DNA of 8,305 bases from an uncultured Sphingomonadaceae bacterium (GCA_938003725.1 CALKXX010000075.1:1-8305); one strand, 5' to 3'; shown: positions 1-6,744, counted from the stretch's first letter. Notes: generated by a model not told the origin, from the letters alone. Program-made: numbers and translations.

Positions 1-1
1 G

Positions 2-403
2 AAGCCCTTTTCCCAGAGATTGTTGATTGCTCGCGTCAAATCGATCCTGCGTCGTAGTGAATTGATGAAATCCGCCGGGACAGAAACCGATGAAGACACA
101 GCCGAACCTCTGGTCCGGGGCAAACTTGAAATGGACCCCGCTAGACATTTGGTAAAATGGAGCGGTGTAAACGTCACTCTAACCGTAACAGAATTTATGA
201 TTCTCGAGACGCTGGCAATCCGGCCTGGCGTGGTAAAAAGCCGAAATCAACTCATGGACGCCGCCTATCAGGACGATGTCTATGTGGATGACAGAACCAT
301 TGATAGCCACATCAAACGCCTGCGCCGAAAATTTCGGGAATCCGACCCTGAGTTTGACGCCATTGATACCCTGTATGGAGCGGGTTATCGCTACAACGAG
401 TAA
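2..403 (+). CDS. chvI: ChvI-type response regulator, C-terminal part (5' end cut by window)
   Basis: This is the DNA-binding half of an OmpR/PhoB-class response regulator. The frame is open from base 2 and codes 133 residues ending in TAA. The first visible residues are KPFSQRLLIARV, the end of the receiver domain with its conserved Lys, so only the receiver bulk is missing. A winged-helix domain follows, with the family's LTVTEFMILETLA, VDDRTIDSHIKRLRRKF and TLYGAGYRY stretches. The wording matches the ChvI group of alphaproteobacteria, where phospho-ChvI controls envelope, acid-stress and exopolysaccharide genes. The adjacent ChvG-like kinase supports the name. The in-frame TTG at 20 is internal, not a start. 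The gene end overlaps the proposed chvG start by 29 nt, which suggests coupled translation. Identification as an OmpR-family regulator is certain; the ChvI assignment is strong. Confidence 0.93.
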   Translation, partial: KPFSQRLLIARVKSILRRSELMKSAGTETDEDTAEPLVRGKLEMDPARHLVKWSGVNVTLTVTEFMILETLAIRPGVVKSRNQLMDAAYQDDVYVDDRTIDSHIKRLRRKFRESDPEFDAIDTLYGAGYRYNE

Positions 404-1961
404 CACATCAAAGACTGAGAACGACTTGGTGCTACGTTGGTCATCTCGGCTTTCGCTGACCTCTCGCATATTGGCGGTTAATATCTTTGCGCTGGCGATA
501 CTCGCCAGCAGCCTGTTCTACCTGAACAACTATAGGGACCGCCTCACTGAGGAACGTTTGGAACAGGCAACGCTTCAGTTATCGATTGTGCGGGACGCGC
601 TTGCCGGCCAATCATCGACGCGGGCACGTCCGCTAATTCAGCGTTTCGCACAACATCTAGATGCGCGAATACGCATCTATGATGCCGGTGCCAATAAGAC
701 GCTGGACAGTTTCGACCTCGCCGAACCCACCTACCAGCTAGTGGATCCAGAAACTCAACCTTGGCGTAAAGATGCTGCACGATTTCTTGATCGATCCATT
801 GAGTTTATCGTGCGAAGCAAGCCGATAACCAAATTTGTTGAGCCTGCCGCAGATAACGCTGCCGCTTGGCCTGAAATCGCCGCCGCCAATAGCAGCGACA
901 CCCCGGTCAGCAAGGTTCGTTATGCAGCAGACCGAACGCCCGTGATTAGCGCCGCAATTTCGACTTCAGATGGCGAACAAGCGATTTTGCTAACCACAAA
1001 CGCCAGGGATATCACCCGGATCGTTAGGGCCGAACGGGCCGATGTAGTGCTCGTCATTTTGGTTGTGGCTATATTGTCGACACTGCTATCTCTATTTCTG
1101 GCGCGGACGATCGCAAGGCCCATCCGACGTCTTGCAAGGGCCGCGGTCCGCGTTCGGTTGGGGCGGGCCCCAGAGGTTTCAATCCCGCGCATGGAGAACC
1201 GCCGGGATGAGATTGGCCAATTAGCAAAATCATTGGCGGATATGAGCGGTGCATTGCGAGAGCGCATCGACGCCACCGAAGCGTTTGCCGCAGATGTCAG
1301 CCATGAAATCAAAAACCCCCTAGCATCCTTGAGATCGGCGCTGGAGGGACTGGAACGGGTAAAAGATCCGGACCTTCAGAAGCAACTGTTGGATGTCGCG
1401 TGCGACGATGTGCGGCGCATTGATCGATTGATCAACGACATCTCGGAAGCGTCGCGGGTGGATGCTGAATTGGCGCGGACGATGTTTACGCCCGTCGACG
1501 TCGGGCAAATGCTAGAGGAACTGCTGGCGGCACGCGAGAGTCGCGGACTGAATGGTGAAACAGAAATTGCCTTCGCACGTCCCGGTCGCCGCGTAGCAGC
1601 AATCATGGGGGATGACGGGCGATTAGAACGAGTTTTTAACAACCTGTTGGATAACGCCGTTTCATTCTCCCCTAAAAACGGTTTGATTGAAATATTAGCG
1701 ACGCCCGACAATCATCAAATAATCATTCATATTTCGGATCAAGGACCGGGCATTTCAGCTGATCAGAGAGAAAATATATTCAAGCGCTTTCATTCAGATA
1801 GACCTGTTGGAGAAGCATTTGGTCGGCATAGCGGCCTGGGACTGGCAATAGCCAAAACTATTATCGAGGGGCACGATGGTACGATTCAAGTCATAGACCG
1901 GCCCGATGGCCAGACAGGGGCGTGTTTCGAAATATGCTTACCCCAGGTTGGCATGGAATGA
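375..1961 (+). CDS. chvG: ChvG-type membrane sensor histidine kinase
   Basis: This is the sensor kinase partner of ChvI, 528 residues from the ATG at 375. Transmembrane helix 1 lies near residues 32-50 (ILAVNIFALAILASSLFYL), followed by a periplasmic sensor region to about 222 and helix 2 near 223-244. A HAMP segment starting ARTIARPIRRLARA comes next. The HisKA box is SHEIKNPLASL, with phospho-acceptor His310. The ATPase domain shows the N box NNLLDNA (422-428), G1 DQGPG (455-459) and G2 GLGL (487-490), so all catalytic motifs are intact. In rhizobia, ChvG/ExoS responds to acid and envelope conditions and is held in check by periplasmic ExoR; no ExoR gene is visible here. The start is uncertain: no good ribosome site precedes ATG 375, and TTG 426 or GTG 429 would also keep both helices. 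The stop overlaps hprK as ATGA. Confidence 0.94.
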   Translation: MERVIATTSNTSKTENDLVLRWSSRLSLTSRILAVNIFALAILASSLFYLNNYRDRLTEERLEQATLQLSIVRDALAGQSSTRARPLIQRFAQHLDARIRIYDAGANKTLDSFDLAEPTYQLVDPETQPWRKDAARFLDRSIEFIVRSKPITKFVEPAADNAAAWPEIAAANSSDTPVSKVRYAADRTPVISAAISTSDGEQAILLTTNARDITRIVRAERADVVLVILVVAILSTLLSLFLARTIARPIRRLARAAVRVRLGRAPEVSIPRMENRRDEIGQLAKSLADMSGALRERIDATEAFAADVSHEIKNPLASLRSALEGLERVKDPDLQKQLLDVACDDVRRIDRLINDISEASRVDAELARTMFTPVDVGQMLEELLAARESRGLNGETEIAFARPGRRVAAIMGDDGRLERVFNNLLDNAVSFSPKNGLIEILATPDNHQIIIHISDQGPGISADQRENIFKRFHSDRPVGEAFGRHSGLGLAIAKTIIEGHDGTIQVIDRPDGQTGACFEICLPQVGME

Positions 1962-2425
1962 ATATGCGCCCGAACCATGACACTCAAATTGTGCACGCCA
2001 GTTGCGTAGCGATTGGTAACGAGGCCGTTTTATTTTCTGGTCCGTCAGGCGCTGGAAAATCAGATTTGGCGCTGAGGCTGATAGATCGCGGTGCAAAGCT
2101 GGTCGCCGACGATCAAGTTATCCTGACAGCAGTTGAAGCCGGAATCATTACGACAGCACCGGTAGAGATTGCCGGGAAAATGGAAGTTCGGTCAATTGGA
2201 ATTGTCGAAGTGGACCATGTTGGATCGATCAAATTGAGTTTGTCGGTACGTTTGACGTCTGAACCCGACCGATTTCCTCTGGATCAAAGCACTGAAACTA
2301 TATTAAACAGAAAAATTCCTGCGATATATATTGATCCGACGGAGCCGAGCGCTCCTATCAAGATCGAGATGGCGCTTAAACAATTGGCAAAAGACACCGA
2401 CCCAATGTCGGCAAGGAATTTATGA
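1958..2425 (+). CDS. hprK: HPr kinase/phosphorylase, short alphaproteobacterial form
   Basis: This predicted enzyme of 155 residues would phosphorylate the regulatory serine of HPr and may also remove it. It lacks the extra N-terminal domain of the Firmicute enzyme (about 310 residues) and is only the P-loop catalytic core, as is usual in alphaproteobacteria. Visible motifs are Walker A GPSGAGKS (28-35), the acidic pair in VADDQV (49-54, Asp51 and Asp52) and the HprK signature region MEVRSIGI (75-82). That region has Ser where the family usually has Gly (RGxGI). The reading frame extends upstream to 1922, but ATG 1958 overlaps the chvG stop as ATGA and leaves a normal length, so I chose it; ATG 1964 is possible. 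The likely substrate, HPr, is encoded three genes downstream. The 3' end overlaps rapZ as ATGA. Confidence 0.92.
   Translation: MNMRPNHDTQIVHASCVAIGNEAVLFSGPSGAGKSDLALRLIDRGAKLVADDQVILTAVEAGIITTAPVEIAGKMEVRSIGIVEVDHVGSIKLSLSVRLTSEPDRFPLDQSTETILNRKIPAIYIDPTEPSAPIKIEMALKQLAKDTDPMSARNL
2413..2417 (+). promoter_or_regulatory. Ribosome binding site of rapZ
   Basis: AAGGA lies 4 nt before the ATG at 2422, inside the last codons of hprK. It is a clear Shine-Dalgarno match and supports the ATGA-overlap start of rapZ. Confidence 0.7.
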
Positions 2426-3357
2426 CCGCTTCCACCGTTAAAAATGTGCTTTTGATAACCGGTCTTTCCGGTGCTGGAAAATCAACTGCGCTGAAAACAT
2501 TGGAAGATATTGGCTGGGAAACAATCGACAATTTTCCCATTCGCCTTGTCGAAGGCCTTTTGAAGACACCTCCATCAAGTTCCCGCGGTGATCAAGACCC
2601 ACCACTTGCGCTAGGTTTTGACAGCCGGACCAGAGGCTTTGAGCCTGATCAATTGATCCGCCGGATCAAAAAACTGCAAGCGAATGAAGACTTCCTAATA
2701 TCCACGCTATATCTGGATTGTGCTGGTGGAGAATTAGAACGACGTTATGCCGAAACCCGGCGCAGACATCCTCTTGCACTCGATAGGCCCGCCAAAGAGG
2801 GAATAGCTTTGGAACGAGCACAGCTGGAACCCTTTCGGCGCTGGGCCGATCATGTGATTGATACCAGCGGCCTTTCTGCCAACACATTACAAAAAGAAAT
2901 TCGACAAGAGTTCGAGATTGAGGACGCGGCACTGACCACCATAACAATTACAAGTTTCGGCTTTTCACGAGGACTACCGAACAATATCGATTTGCTATTC
3001 GATGTACGTTTTCTGACCAATCCGTTTTGGGAATCTGACTTGAAACTTATGACGGGGCGGGATCAGGAAGTTGCGGAATATATCGCAAAAGACCCGGCCT
3101 ATGACGAGTCTTTGCGTAAATTCGAAGATATGCTCGTCTTTCTGCTCCCAAAATATCAGGACGCGGGCAAAGCCTATGTCAATATTGGTATTGGTTGCAC
3201 CGGAGGACGTCACAGATCGGTACATGTTGCCGAAGCGTTGAGCAAAAACTTGCAAGCCGCTGGGTTTTCGACCACGGTCTCTCATCGCAATCTGGCCTCC
3301 CGGCCAATGGCAGCGCTGGAATCGATGCAAAACGTAAGAGCCGAAAAGGAAAACTGA
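2422..3357 (+). CDS. rapZ: RapZ family nucleotide-binding protein (RNase adapter type)
   Basis: This is a P-loop protein of 311 residues in the RapZ/YvcJ family. The N-terminal half has Walker A GLSGAGKS (14-21) and ALEDxGW-like TLEDIGWETIDNFP. The middle has LALGFDSRTRGF. The C-terminal half has SFGFSRGLP, FDVRFLTNPFW and the invariant GCTGGRHRSV (258-267). In E. coli, RapZ senses glucosamine-6-phosphate and presents the small RNA GlmZ to RNase E; in Bacillus the homologue YvcJ binds GTP. The RNA target in this lineage is unknown, so the adapter role is by homology only. It is longer than the roughly 285-residue E. coli protein, partly from extra sequence near residues 50-62. Position between hprK and EIIA mirrors the E. 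coli rpoN cluster, where rapZ sits between ptsN and npr. Confidence 0.94.
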   Translation: MTASTVKNVLLITGLSGAGKSTALKTLEDIGWETIDNFPIRLVEGLLKTPPSSSRGDQDPPLALGFDSRTRGFEPDQLIRRIKKLQANEDFLISTLYLDCAGGELERRYAETRRRHPLALDRPAKEGIALERAQLEPFRRWADHVIDTSGLSANTLQKEIRQEFEIEDAALTTITITSFGFSRGLPNNIDLLFDVRFLTNPFWESDLKLMTGRDQEVAEYIAKDPAYDESLRKFEDMLVFLLPKYQDAGKAYVNIGIGCTGGRHRSVHVAEALSKNLQAAGFSTTVSHRNLASRPMAALESMQNVRAEKEN

Positions 3358-3362
3358 TACCC

Positions 3363-3767
3363 ATGATCGGCTTGGTACTCGTCACACATGGGCAACTCGC
3401 AACAGAATTTGTGATTGCAATGGAACATGTCGTTGGACCGCAAAAGGCAATTGCGTCAGTCTGCATTGGACCACATGACGATATGGAGGAAAAACGTCAA
3501 AAAATCGCCGAATCTATAAAGGATGTAGACGATGGAACCGGTGTCATCATCCTAAGTGACCTATTTGGCGGGACACCCTCAAATCTAGCGATCTCCTTTC
3601 TAGATAAAGGAAGCGTTGAGGTAATTGCCGGAGTTAACTTACCTATGCTCATCCGCCTCGATGGCGCCAGAAAATGCATGAATGTCACCGACGCGGTGGC
3701 CGCCGCCAAGGAAGCGGGGCAAAAATATATCTCGGTTGCTTCTGAAATCCTTGGAAGCGACGCGTGA
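3363..3767 (+). CDS. manX: PTS EIIA component, mannose family (regulatory)
   Basis: This is a 134-residue EIIA domain of the mannose/sorbose PTS family, a cytoplasmic phosphocarrier that takes phosphate from HPr on a histidine. The predicted acceptor is His9 in MIGLVLVTHG. The family motif DLFGGTPSN is at 66-74 and GVNLPMLIRL at 90-99. It stands alone: no EIIB, EIIC or EIID is encoded nearby, so it is more likely a signalling output than a transporter part. In rhizobia the equivalent gene beside hprK and HPr is called manX or EIIA-Man. The frame is open upstream to 3195 inside rapZ, but the fold begins exactly at ATG 3363, which follows the rapZ stop by 5 nt. AAAAGGA at 3344-3350 is a candidate ribosome site, with a rather long 12-nt spacing. 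The stop overlaps the HPr start as GTGA. Confidence 0.93.
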   Translation: MIGLVLVTHGQLATEFVIAMEHVVGPQKAIASVCIGPHDDMEEKRQKIAESIKDVDDGTGVIILSDLFGGTPSNLAISFLDKGSVEVIAGVNLPMLIRLDGARKCMNVTDAVAAAKEAGQKYISVASEILGSDA

Positions 3768-4042
3768 GTGAGCATCGCAAATCAGTAATCATTACGAATA
3801 AACGCGGATTGCACGCCCGGGCGAGCGCCAAATTCGTAACTTATGTCAGCAAGCTTCCGGATGGAATTTCGGTCAAGGTTGCAAAAGATGGTACCGAAGT
3901 AACTGGGACCTCCATCATGGGATTGATGATGCTTGGTGCAGCCAAGGGGGACAGTGTCGAGATTATAGTTGGCGGTGAAAATGCCCAAACCGCGCTGGAA
4001 AAGCTGGCCGGCTTGGTCGTCGACGGCTTTGGCGAAGATTGA
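3764..4042 (+). CDS. ptsH: HPr phosphocarrier protein
   Basis: This is a complete HPr of 92 residues starting with GTG, overlapping the EIIA stop as GTGA. GGAAG at 3753-3757 gives a reasonable ribosome site 6 nt upstream. The active-site region NKRGLHARASAKF places the histidine that accepts phosphate from enzyme I at His17. The second site GTSIMGLMMLGAAKG places the HprK-target serine at Ser50, equivalent to Ser46 of Bacillus HPr. Both phosphorylation sites are therefore intact, fitting the hprK gene in the same operon. The protein would link phosphoenolpyruvate and ATP status to EIIA, and through shared transcription to ChvG/ChvI. Enzyme I is not in this window. Confidence 0.95.
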   Translation: MSEHRKSVIITNKRGLHARASAKFVTYVSKLPDGISVKVAKDGTEVTGTSIMGLMMLGAAKGDSVEIIVGGENAQTALEKLAGLVVDGFGED

Positions 4043-4049
4043 TCCGCTA

Positions 4050-4850
4050 ATGCGCCGCCAAATTTCCGGTTTTTCTAATCCCACCATAAAACGCCTGAAA
4101 AGTTTGCGCGAAAAAAAGCATCGTAAGCGAGAAGGTCATTTTCTCGCAGAAGGCCTTAGAATACTCACCGAAGCGTTGGATGCCGGTATTTTGCCTAAAT
4201 TGCTGGTTGTTGCAGAAGACGTCGAATTGCATCCCCTAGCCCAAAAAATAGAGCAAGCAACAGTTGCGAATGGCGGAGAGGTGATTGAAACCAACACAGC
4301 CATAATCGGGAAACTATCCGGTAAATCAAATCCCCAATCGATCATCGGGATTTACGAAGATCATCCGACACCACTTATGGAACTAGATCGCGGTGCATCG
4401 GACATTTGGTTGGTCGCGCAAGCATTAAGAGACCCGGGGAATCTGGGGACCATATTAAGGACCGGCGACGCCGTGGGAGCTGGCGGCTTGATCCTGATCG
4501 ACGATTGTGTAGATCCGTTTTCAGTCGAAGCCGTGCGCGCCAGTATGGGGGCCGTCTTCACACAAAAAATAGTTCAGTCACCTTGGCAAGAGTTTACCGA
4601 TTGGCTGAGTAGTGGTGACGGTCAGTTAGTGGGAACAAGCCTCAATACTGACGCGGACTATCAATCCGTTCAATATACCTCCCCGACATTCCTGTTAATT
4701 GGTAACGAAGCACAAGGGTTGCCGGCTGAGTACGAAGATGCGTGCGATATTCTGGTTAAAATGCCGATGATGGGCAAAGCAGATAGTTTAAATGCAGCAA
4801 TTGCCTCTGCCGTGATGGCCTATGAGGTATTGAACCAGCGCCGCAAGTGA
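4050..4850 (+). CDS. SpoU/TrmH-family RNA 2'-O-methyltransferase
   Basis: This is a SPOUT-class enzyme of 266 residues that would transfer a methyl group from S-adenosylmethionine to a ribose 2'-OH in rRNA or tRNA. The N-terminal substrate-binding domain has EGHFLAEGLRILTEAL (28-43). The catalytic domain carries motif 1 NLGTILRT (131-138), motif 2 LLIGNEAQGLP (215-225) and motif 3 SLNAAIASAVMAYE (246-259), the three parts of the knot that binds the cofactor. The exact target is not readable; the layout resembles RlmB/TsnR-like rRNA enzymes. The frame extends back to 3969 inside the HPr gene, but that stretch does not look like the family. ATG 4050, 7 nt after the HPr stop, gives the expected start. 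It probably shares the PTS operon transcript. Confidence 0.9.
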   Translation: MRRQISGFSNPTIKRLKSLREKKHRKREGHFLAEGLRILTEALDAGILPKLLVVAEDVELHPLAQKIEQATVANGGEVIETNTAIIGKLSGKSNPQSIIGIYEDHPTPLMELDRGASDIWLVAQALRDPGNLGTILRTGDAVGAGGLILIDDCVDPFSVEAVRASMGAVFTQKIVQSPWQEFTDWLSSGDGQLVGTSLNTDADYQSVQYTSPTFLLIGNEAQGLPAEYEDACDILVKMPMMGKADSLNAAIASAVMAYEVLNQRRK

Positions 4851-4857
4851 CATGAAT

Positions 4858-4885
4858 TTGGAATTCCGACAAGATGTGCTACGCT
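4858..4885 (+). promoter_or_regulatory. Candidate promoter for the small envelope protein gene
   Basis: TTGGAA (4858-4863) and TACGCT (4880-4885) are separated by 16 nt. The -10 is preceded by TG and one base, the extended -10 form. The -35 overlaps the palindrome GGAATTCC (4860-4867). A start near 4892 would give a leader of about 12 nt. The match is moderate, and readthrough from the upstream operon is also possible. Confidence 0.35.
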
Positions 4886-4903
4886 AAATTAGGGGAGAAA
4901 ATA

Positions 4904-5314
4904 ATGAAGCATTTGATGACTATCGTGCCATTTCTGGCGCTATTCACCATGTCCTGCAGCGAGGCAACAGAGCAACCGGCCGCGACGGAAGAAAAGCTTG
5001 GCGACTATAGCGCGCTGGGGACAGAGCCGGGTTGGACCGTTGATATCAAGAGCGATAAAATCGCGTTCACATCGCAAGAGGGTAAGAACATCGACCTCCC
5101 GGTTGATCGGGCCAAGAAAACTGAAACGGGGTGGGAGGTCAGAGGGTTTTCCGATCAAGATAATATCAATATTTCCATCACGTCAGGCGCCGAATGCAGC
5201 GACGGTATGAGCGATCGGAAATATGCCGATACTGTGGAAATTAAGGCCGGTGAAGTTGGAACACGCATGGGTTGCGGCGGTGAAATAACAGAAGAACCGA
5301 ACGGCGCGCTCTAA
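4904..5314 (+). CDS. Small secreted protein, probable lipoprotein (COG3650-like)
   Basis: This 136-residue protein begins MKHLMTIVPFLALFTMSC, a short basic start, a hydrophobic stretch and a cysteine at 18, followed by a Glu/Ala/Thr-rich linker. That resembles a lipoprotein signal, but the -3 residue is Thr rather than Leu, so the lipobox is weak. The mature part has ALGTEPGWTVDI (37-48) and ECSDGMSDRKYADTVEI (97-113). I recall GTEPxW and CxDGMSDxxY as hallmarks of the uncharacterised COG3650 group found in envelope proteins of many proteobacteria. Cys98 and Cys124 could form a disulfide in the periplasm. Function is unknown. I chose ATG 4904 because AGGGGAG (4891-4897) lies 6 nt upstream; an in-frame ATG at 4874 would spoil the signal peptide. 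The gene converges on rmuC with a 10-nt gap. Confidence 0.8.
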   Translation: MKHLMTIVPFLALFTMSCSEATEQPAATEEKLGDYSALGTEPGWTVDIKSDKIAFTSQEGKNIDLPVDRAKKTETGWEVRGFSDQDNINISITSGAECSDGMSDRKYADTVEIKAGEVGTRMGCGGEITEEPNGAL

Positions 5315-5324
5315 AAATCAACGG

Positions 5325-6662
5325 CTATTTTTCTGTTTCGTCTTTCAGTCGGCGGTCGTCCTTAATTAGTGCCGCCTCTGCATCGCTTGAATAGCGAGGC
5401 AAAGCCTCGATTTCAGGGACTTCATCCAGGTCTTTTTTTCCGGTCTCTATCTGGAGCTCGGCAAACTTTCGCCCGGTCGCCATGATATTGCGCTCAAAAC
5501 TGCCAACGAATTTATTGTAATTCCCTACAGCGCTGCCCAGACCGGATCCCATGCGCTTTAGATGTTCACCGGCAACTGCTAGCCGGTCGTACATTTCCTT
5601 GCCCAAAGTGCCGATCTGCTTAGCCTCTGCAGCCATTTTTTCCTGTCGCCACACACCGGCCACAGTCCGGGCGATTGCAACCAGATTGGTCGGAGTTGCC
5701 AAAAGTACCTTCTTTTCAAATGCATGGTCCCAAAGGCCTGGTTCATGCTCCAACGCAGCGGCCAGGAAATGTTCACCGGGTACAAACATGATCACATAAT
5801 CAGGCGCATCTTCAAACTGATCCCAATAGGCTTTCTTGGACAATCCATCGATGTGCGTTTTCATCGAAACACAGTGGCGCGCCATCGCAATATCTCGCGC
5901 GCCTTCCTCATCCGCCTCAAACGCATCCTGATACGCGTTAAGCGATACCTTTGCATCGATAACCAGCTTGCGTCCACCAGGCACACTGATGACCGCATCG
6001 GGCCTCAGGCGGCCTTCCTCGGTTCCCACACTCTGTTCCGTCACAAAATCGGTATGTTCCGATAGACCGCAGGTCTCCAGAACATTTTTGAGCTGTTGTT
6101 CACCCCAACGCCCTCGCGCTTTAGGCGCATTTCGCAATGAATTAACCAGTCTTGCCGCCTCGGATTGCACGCGTTCCTGCCCCGCCCTAACCTGCTCAAT
6201 GGTGGCGATGACGCCGGCATAAGCCTCGGTACGATCCTTTTCGATCTTCCGAACGCTCTCCTCATAGGCGGTAAGACGTTCATTAACCGGCTGCAGAAGC
6301 TTCGAAAGCTTCTCACCGCTCTTCTCGCTTGCCTGATCAAATCGTTGATCAGCGCGTTCCAAAAACTGTTTTTGTGCCGTATCCAGCAGCTTGGACCCAA
6401 CTTCCGAAAATTGCGCCGACAGCGTTTCTTTCGCTTCCATCAGCTGTTGCATTTGCTTTTCATGGTTCCGCGCATCGGCTTGCAATGTCGCCAATTCAGT
6501 CTTGGCGACATCTCGCTCATCTCGCACACCGTCCAGAGTGATCCGCAGCGCGTCTGCCGCTTTAGTGGCTTCGGCAGCAGGTTTTCCCCCAACAAACCAA
6601 CCCAATGCCAAACCGCCCAACAGCGCAAGCACAATAGCTAAAACTAAGATTATGGGATCCAA
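5325..6662 (-). CDS. rmuC: RmuC family DNA recombination protein
   Basis: This 445-residue protein has one N-terminal transmembrane helix (about residues 4-25, IILVLAIVLALLGGLALGWF), a long charged coiled-coil region to about 180, then the RmuC domain. That domain contains RGRWGEQQL (183-191), RPDAVI (220-225) and VIDAKVSLNAY (234-244), the acidic/Lys pattern of a PD-(D/E)XK nuclease fold with Asp222, Asp236 and Lys238 as likely core residues. FVPGEHFLAAAL and ATPTNLVAIARTVA follow. RmuC in E. coli limits recombination at inverted repeats; nuclease activity is inferred from the fold. The start is TTG 6662, the only good choice because an in-frame TAG lies 21 nt upstream. AAGGA sits 9 nt before it. 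The ends show no truncation. It is transcribed toward the lipoprotein gene. Confidence 0.93.
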   Translation of the reverse strand: MDPIILVLAIVLALLGGLALGWFVGGKPAAEATKAADALRITLDGVRDERDVAKTELATLQADARNHEKQMQQLMEAKETLSAQFSEVGSKLLDTAQKQFLERADQRFDQASEKSGEKLSKLLQPVNERLTAYEESVRKIEKDRTEAYAGVIATIEQVRAGQERVQSEAARLVNSLRNAPKARGRWGEQQLKNVLETCGLSEHTDFVTEQSVGTEEGRLRPDAVISVPGGRKLVIDAKVSLNAYQDAFEADEEGARDIAMARHCVSMKTHIDGLSKKAYWDQFEDAPDYVIMFVPGEHFLAAALEHEPGLWDHAFEKKVLLATPTNLVAIARTVAGVWRQEKMAAEAKQIGTLGKEMYDRLAVAGEHLKRMGSGLGSAVGNYNKFVGSFERNIMATGRKFAELQIETGKKDLDEVPEIEALPRYSSDAEAALIKDDRRLKDETEK

Positions 6663-6676
6663 GAAAAGCTTTCCTT
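6661..6676 (-). promoter_or_regulatory. rmuC ribosome site inside a near-palindrome
   Basis: On the minus strand this reads AAGGAAAGCTTTTCTT. AAGGA is the Shine-Dalgarno sequence and the last TT belongs to the TTG start codon. The two 8-base halves are complementary except one position, which would be a G-U pair in RNA. A six-pair hairpin with loop AGCU could cover both the ribosome site and the start. It is AU-rich and so weak. Confidence 0.4.
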
Positions 6677-6695
6677 CTGACTAGAACGGAAAGAG

Positions 6696-6724
6696 AACAT
6701 AGGCGTGATTCATTCCTAACTCAA
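6696..6724 (-). promoter_or_regulatory. Candidate rmuC promoter
   Basis: On the minus strand, TTGAGT (6724-6719) and TATGTT (6701-6696) are separated by 17 nt, each matching four of six consensus bases. Transcription would start near 6689, giving a leader of about 26 nt with the ribosome site in it. A GANTC site (6707-6711) lies in the spacer. The rest of the 82-nt def-rmuC gap shows no clear terminator. Confidence 0.4.
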
Positions 6725-6744
6725 GCTAAGAATTATTTGGTCAG

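Noticed and set aside
920..1312. Open frame of 130 codons on the - strand opposite chvG
   Set aside because: It is antisense to the second helix, HAMP and HisKA region of ChvG, with Ala/Arg/Ser-rich translation and no family likeness.
3195..3362. Upstream extension of the EIIA gene into rapZ
   Set aside because: The extra 56 residues are the shadow of the conserved RapZ C-terminal domain; the EIIA fold starts at ATG 3363.
3969..4049. Upstream extension of the methyltransferase gene into HPr
   Set aside because: The added residues are an out-of-frame read of HPr and do not resemble the SpoU N-terminal domain.
5314..5332. AAAAAT / ATTTTT arms between the converging lipoprotein and rmuC genes, considered as a two-way terminator
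   Set aside because: The stem is only six A-T pairs without a GC core, and could not form a stable terminator hairpin. How these two genes end transcription is not evident.
6165..6641. Open frame of 158 codons on the + strand opposite rmuC
   Set aside because: It lies wholly opposite a well-supported RmuC reading frame, its translation shows no recognisable domain, and its Leu/Arg/Gln-rich make-up is what antisense of a coiled-coil gene gives.
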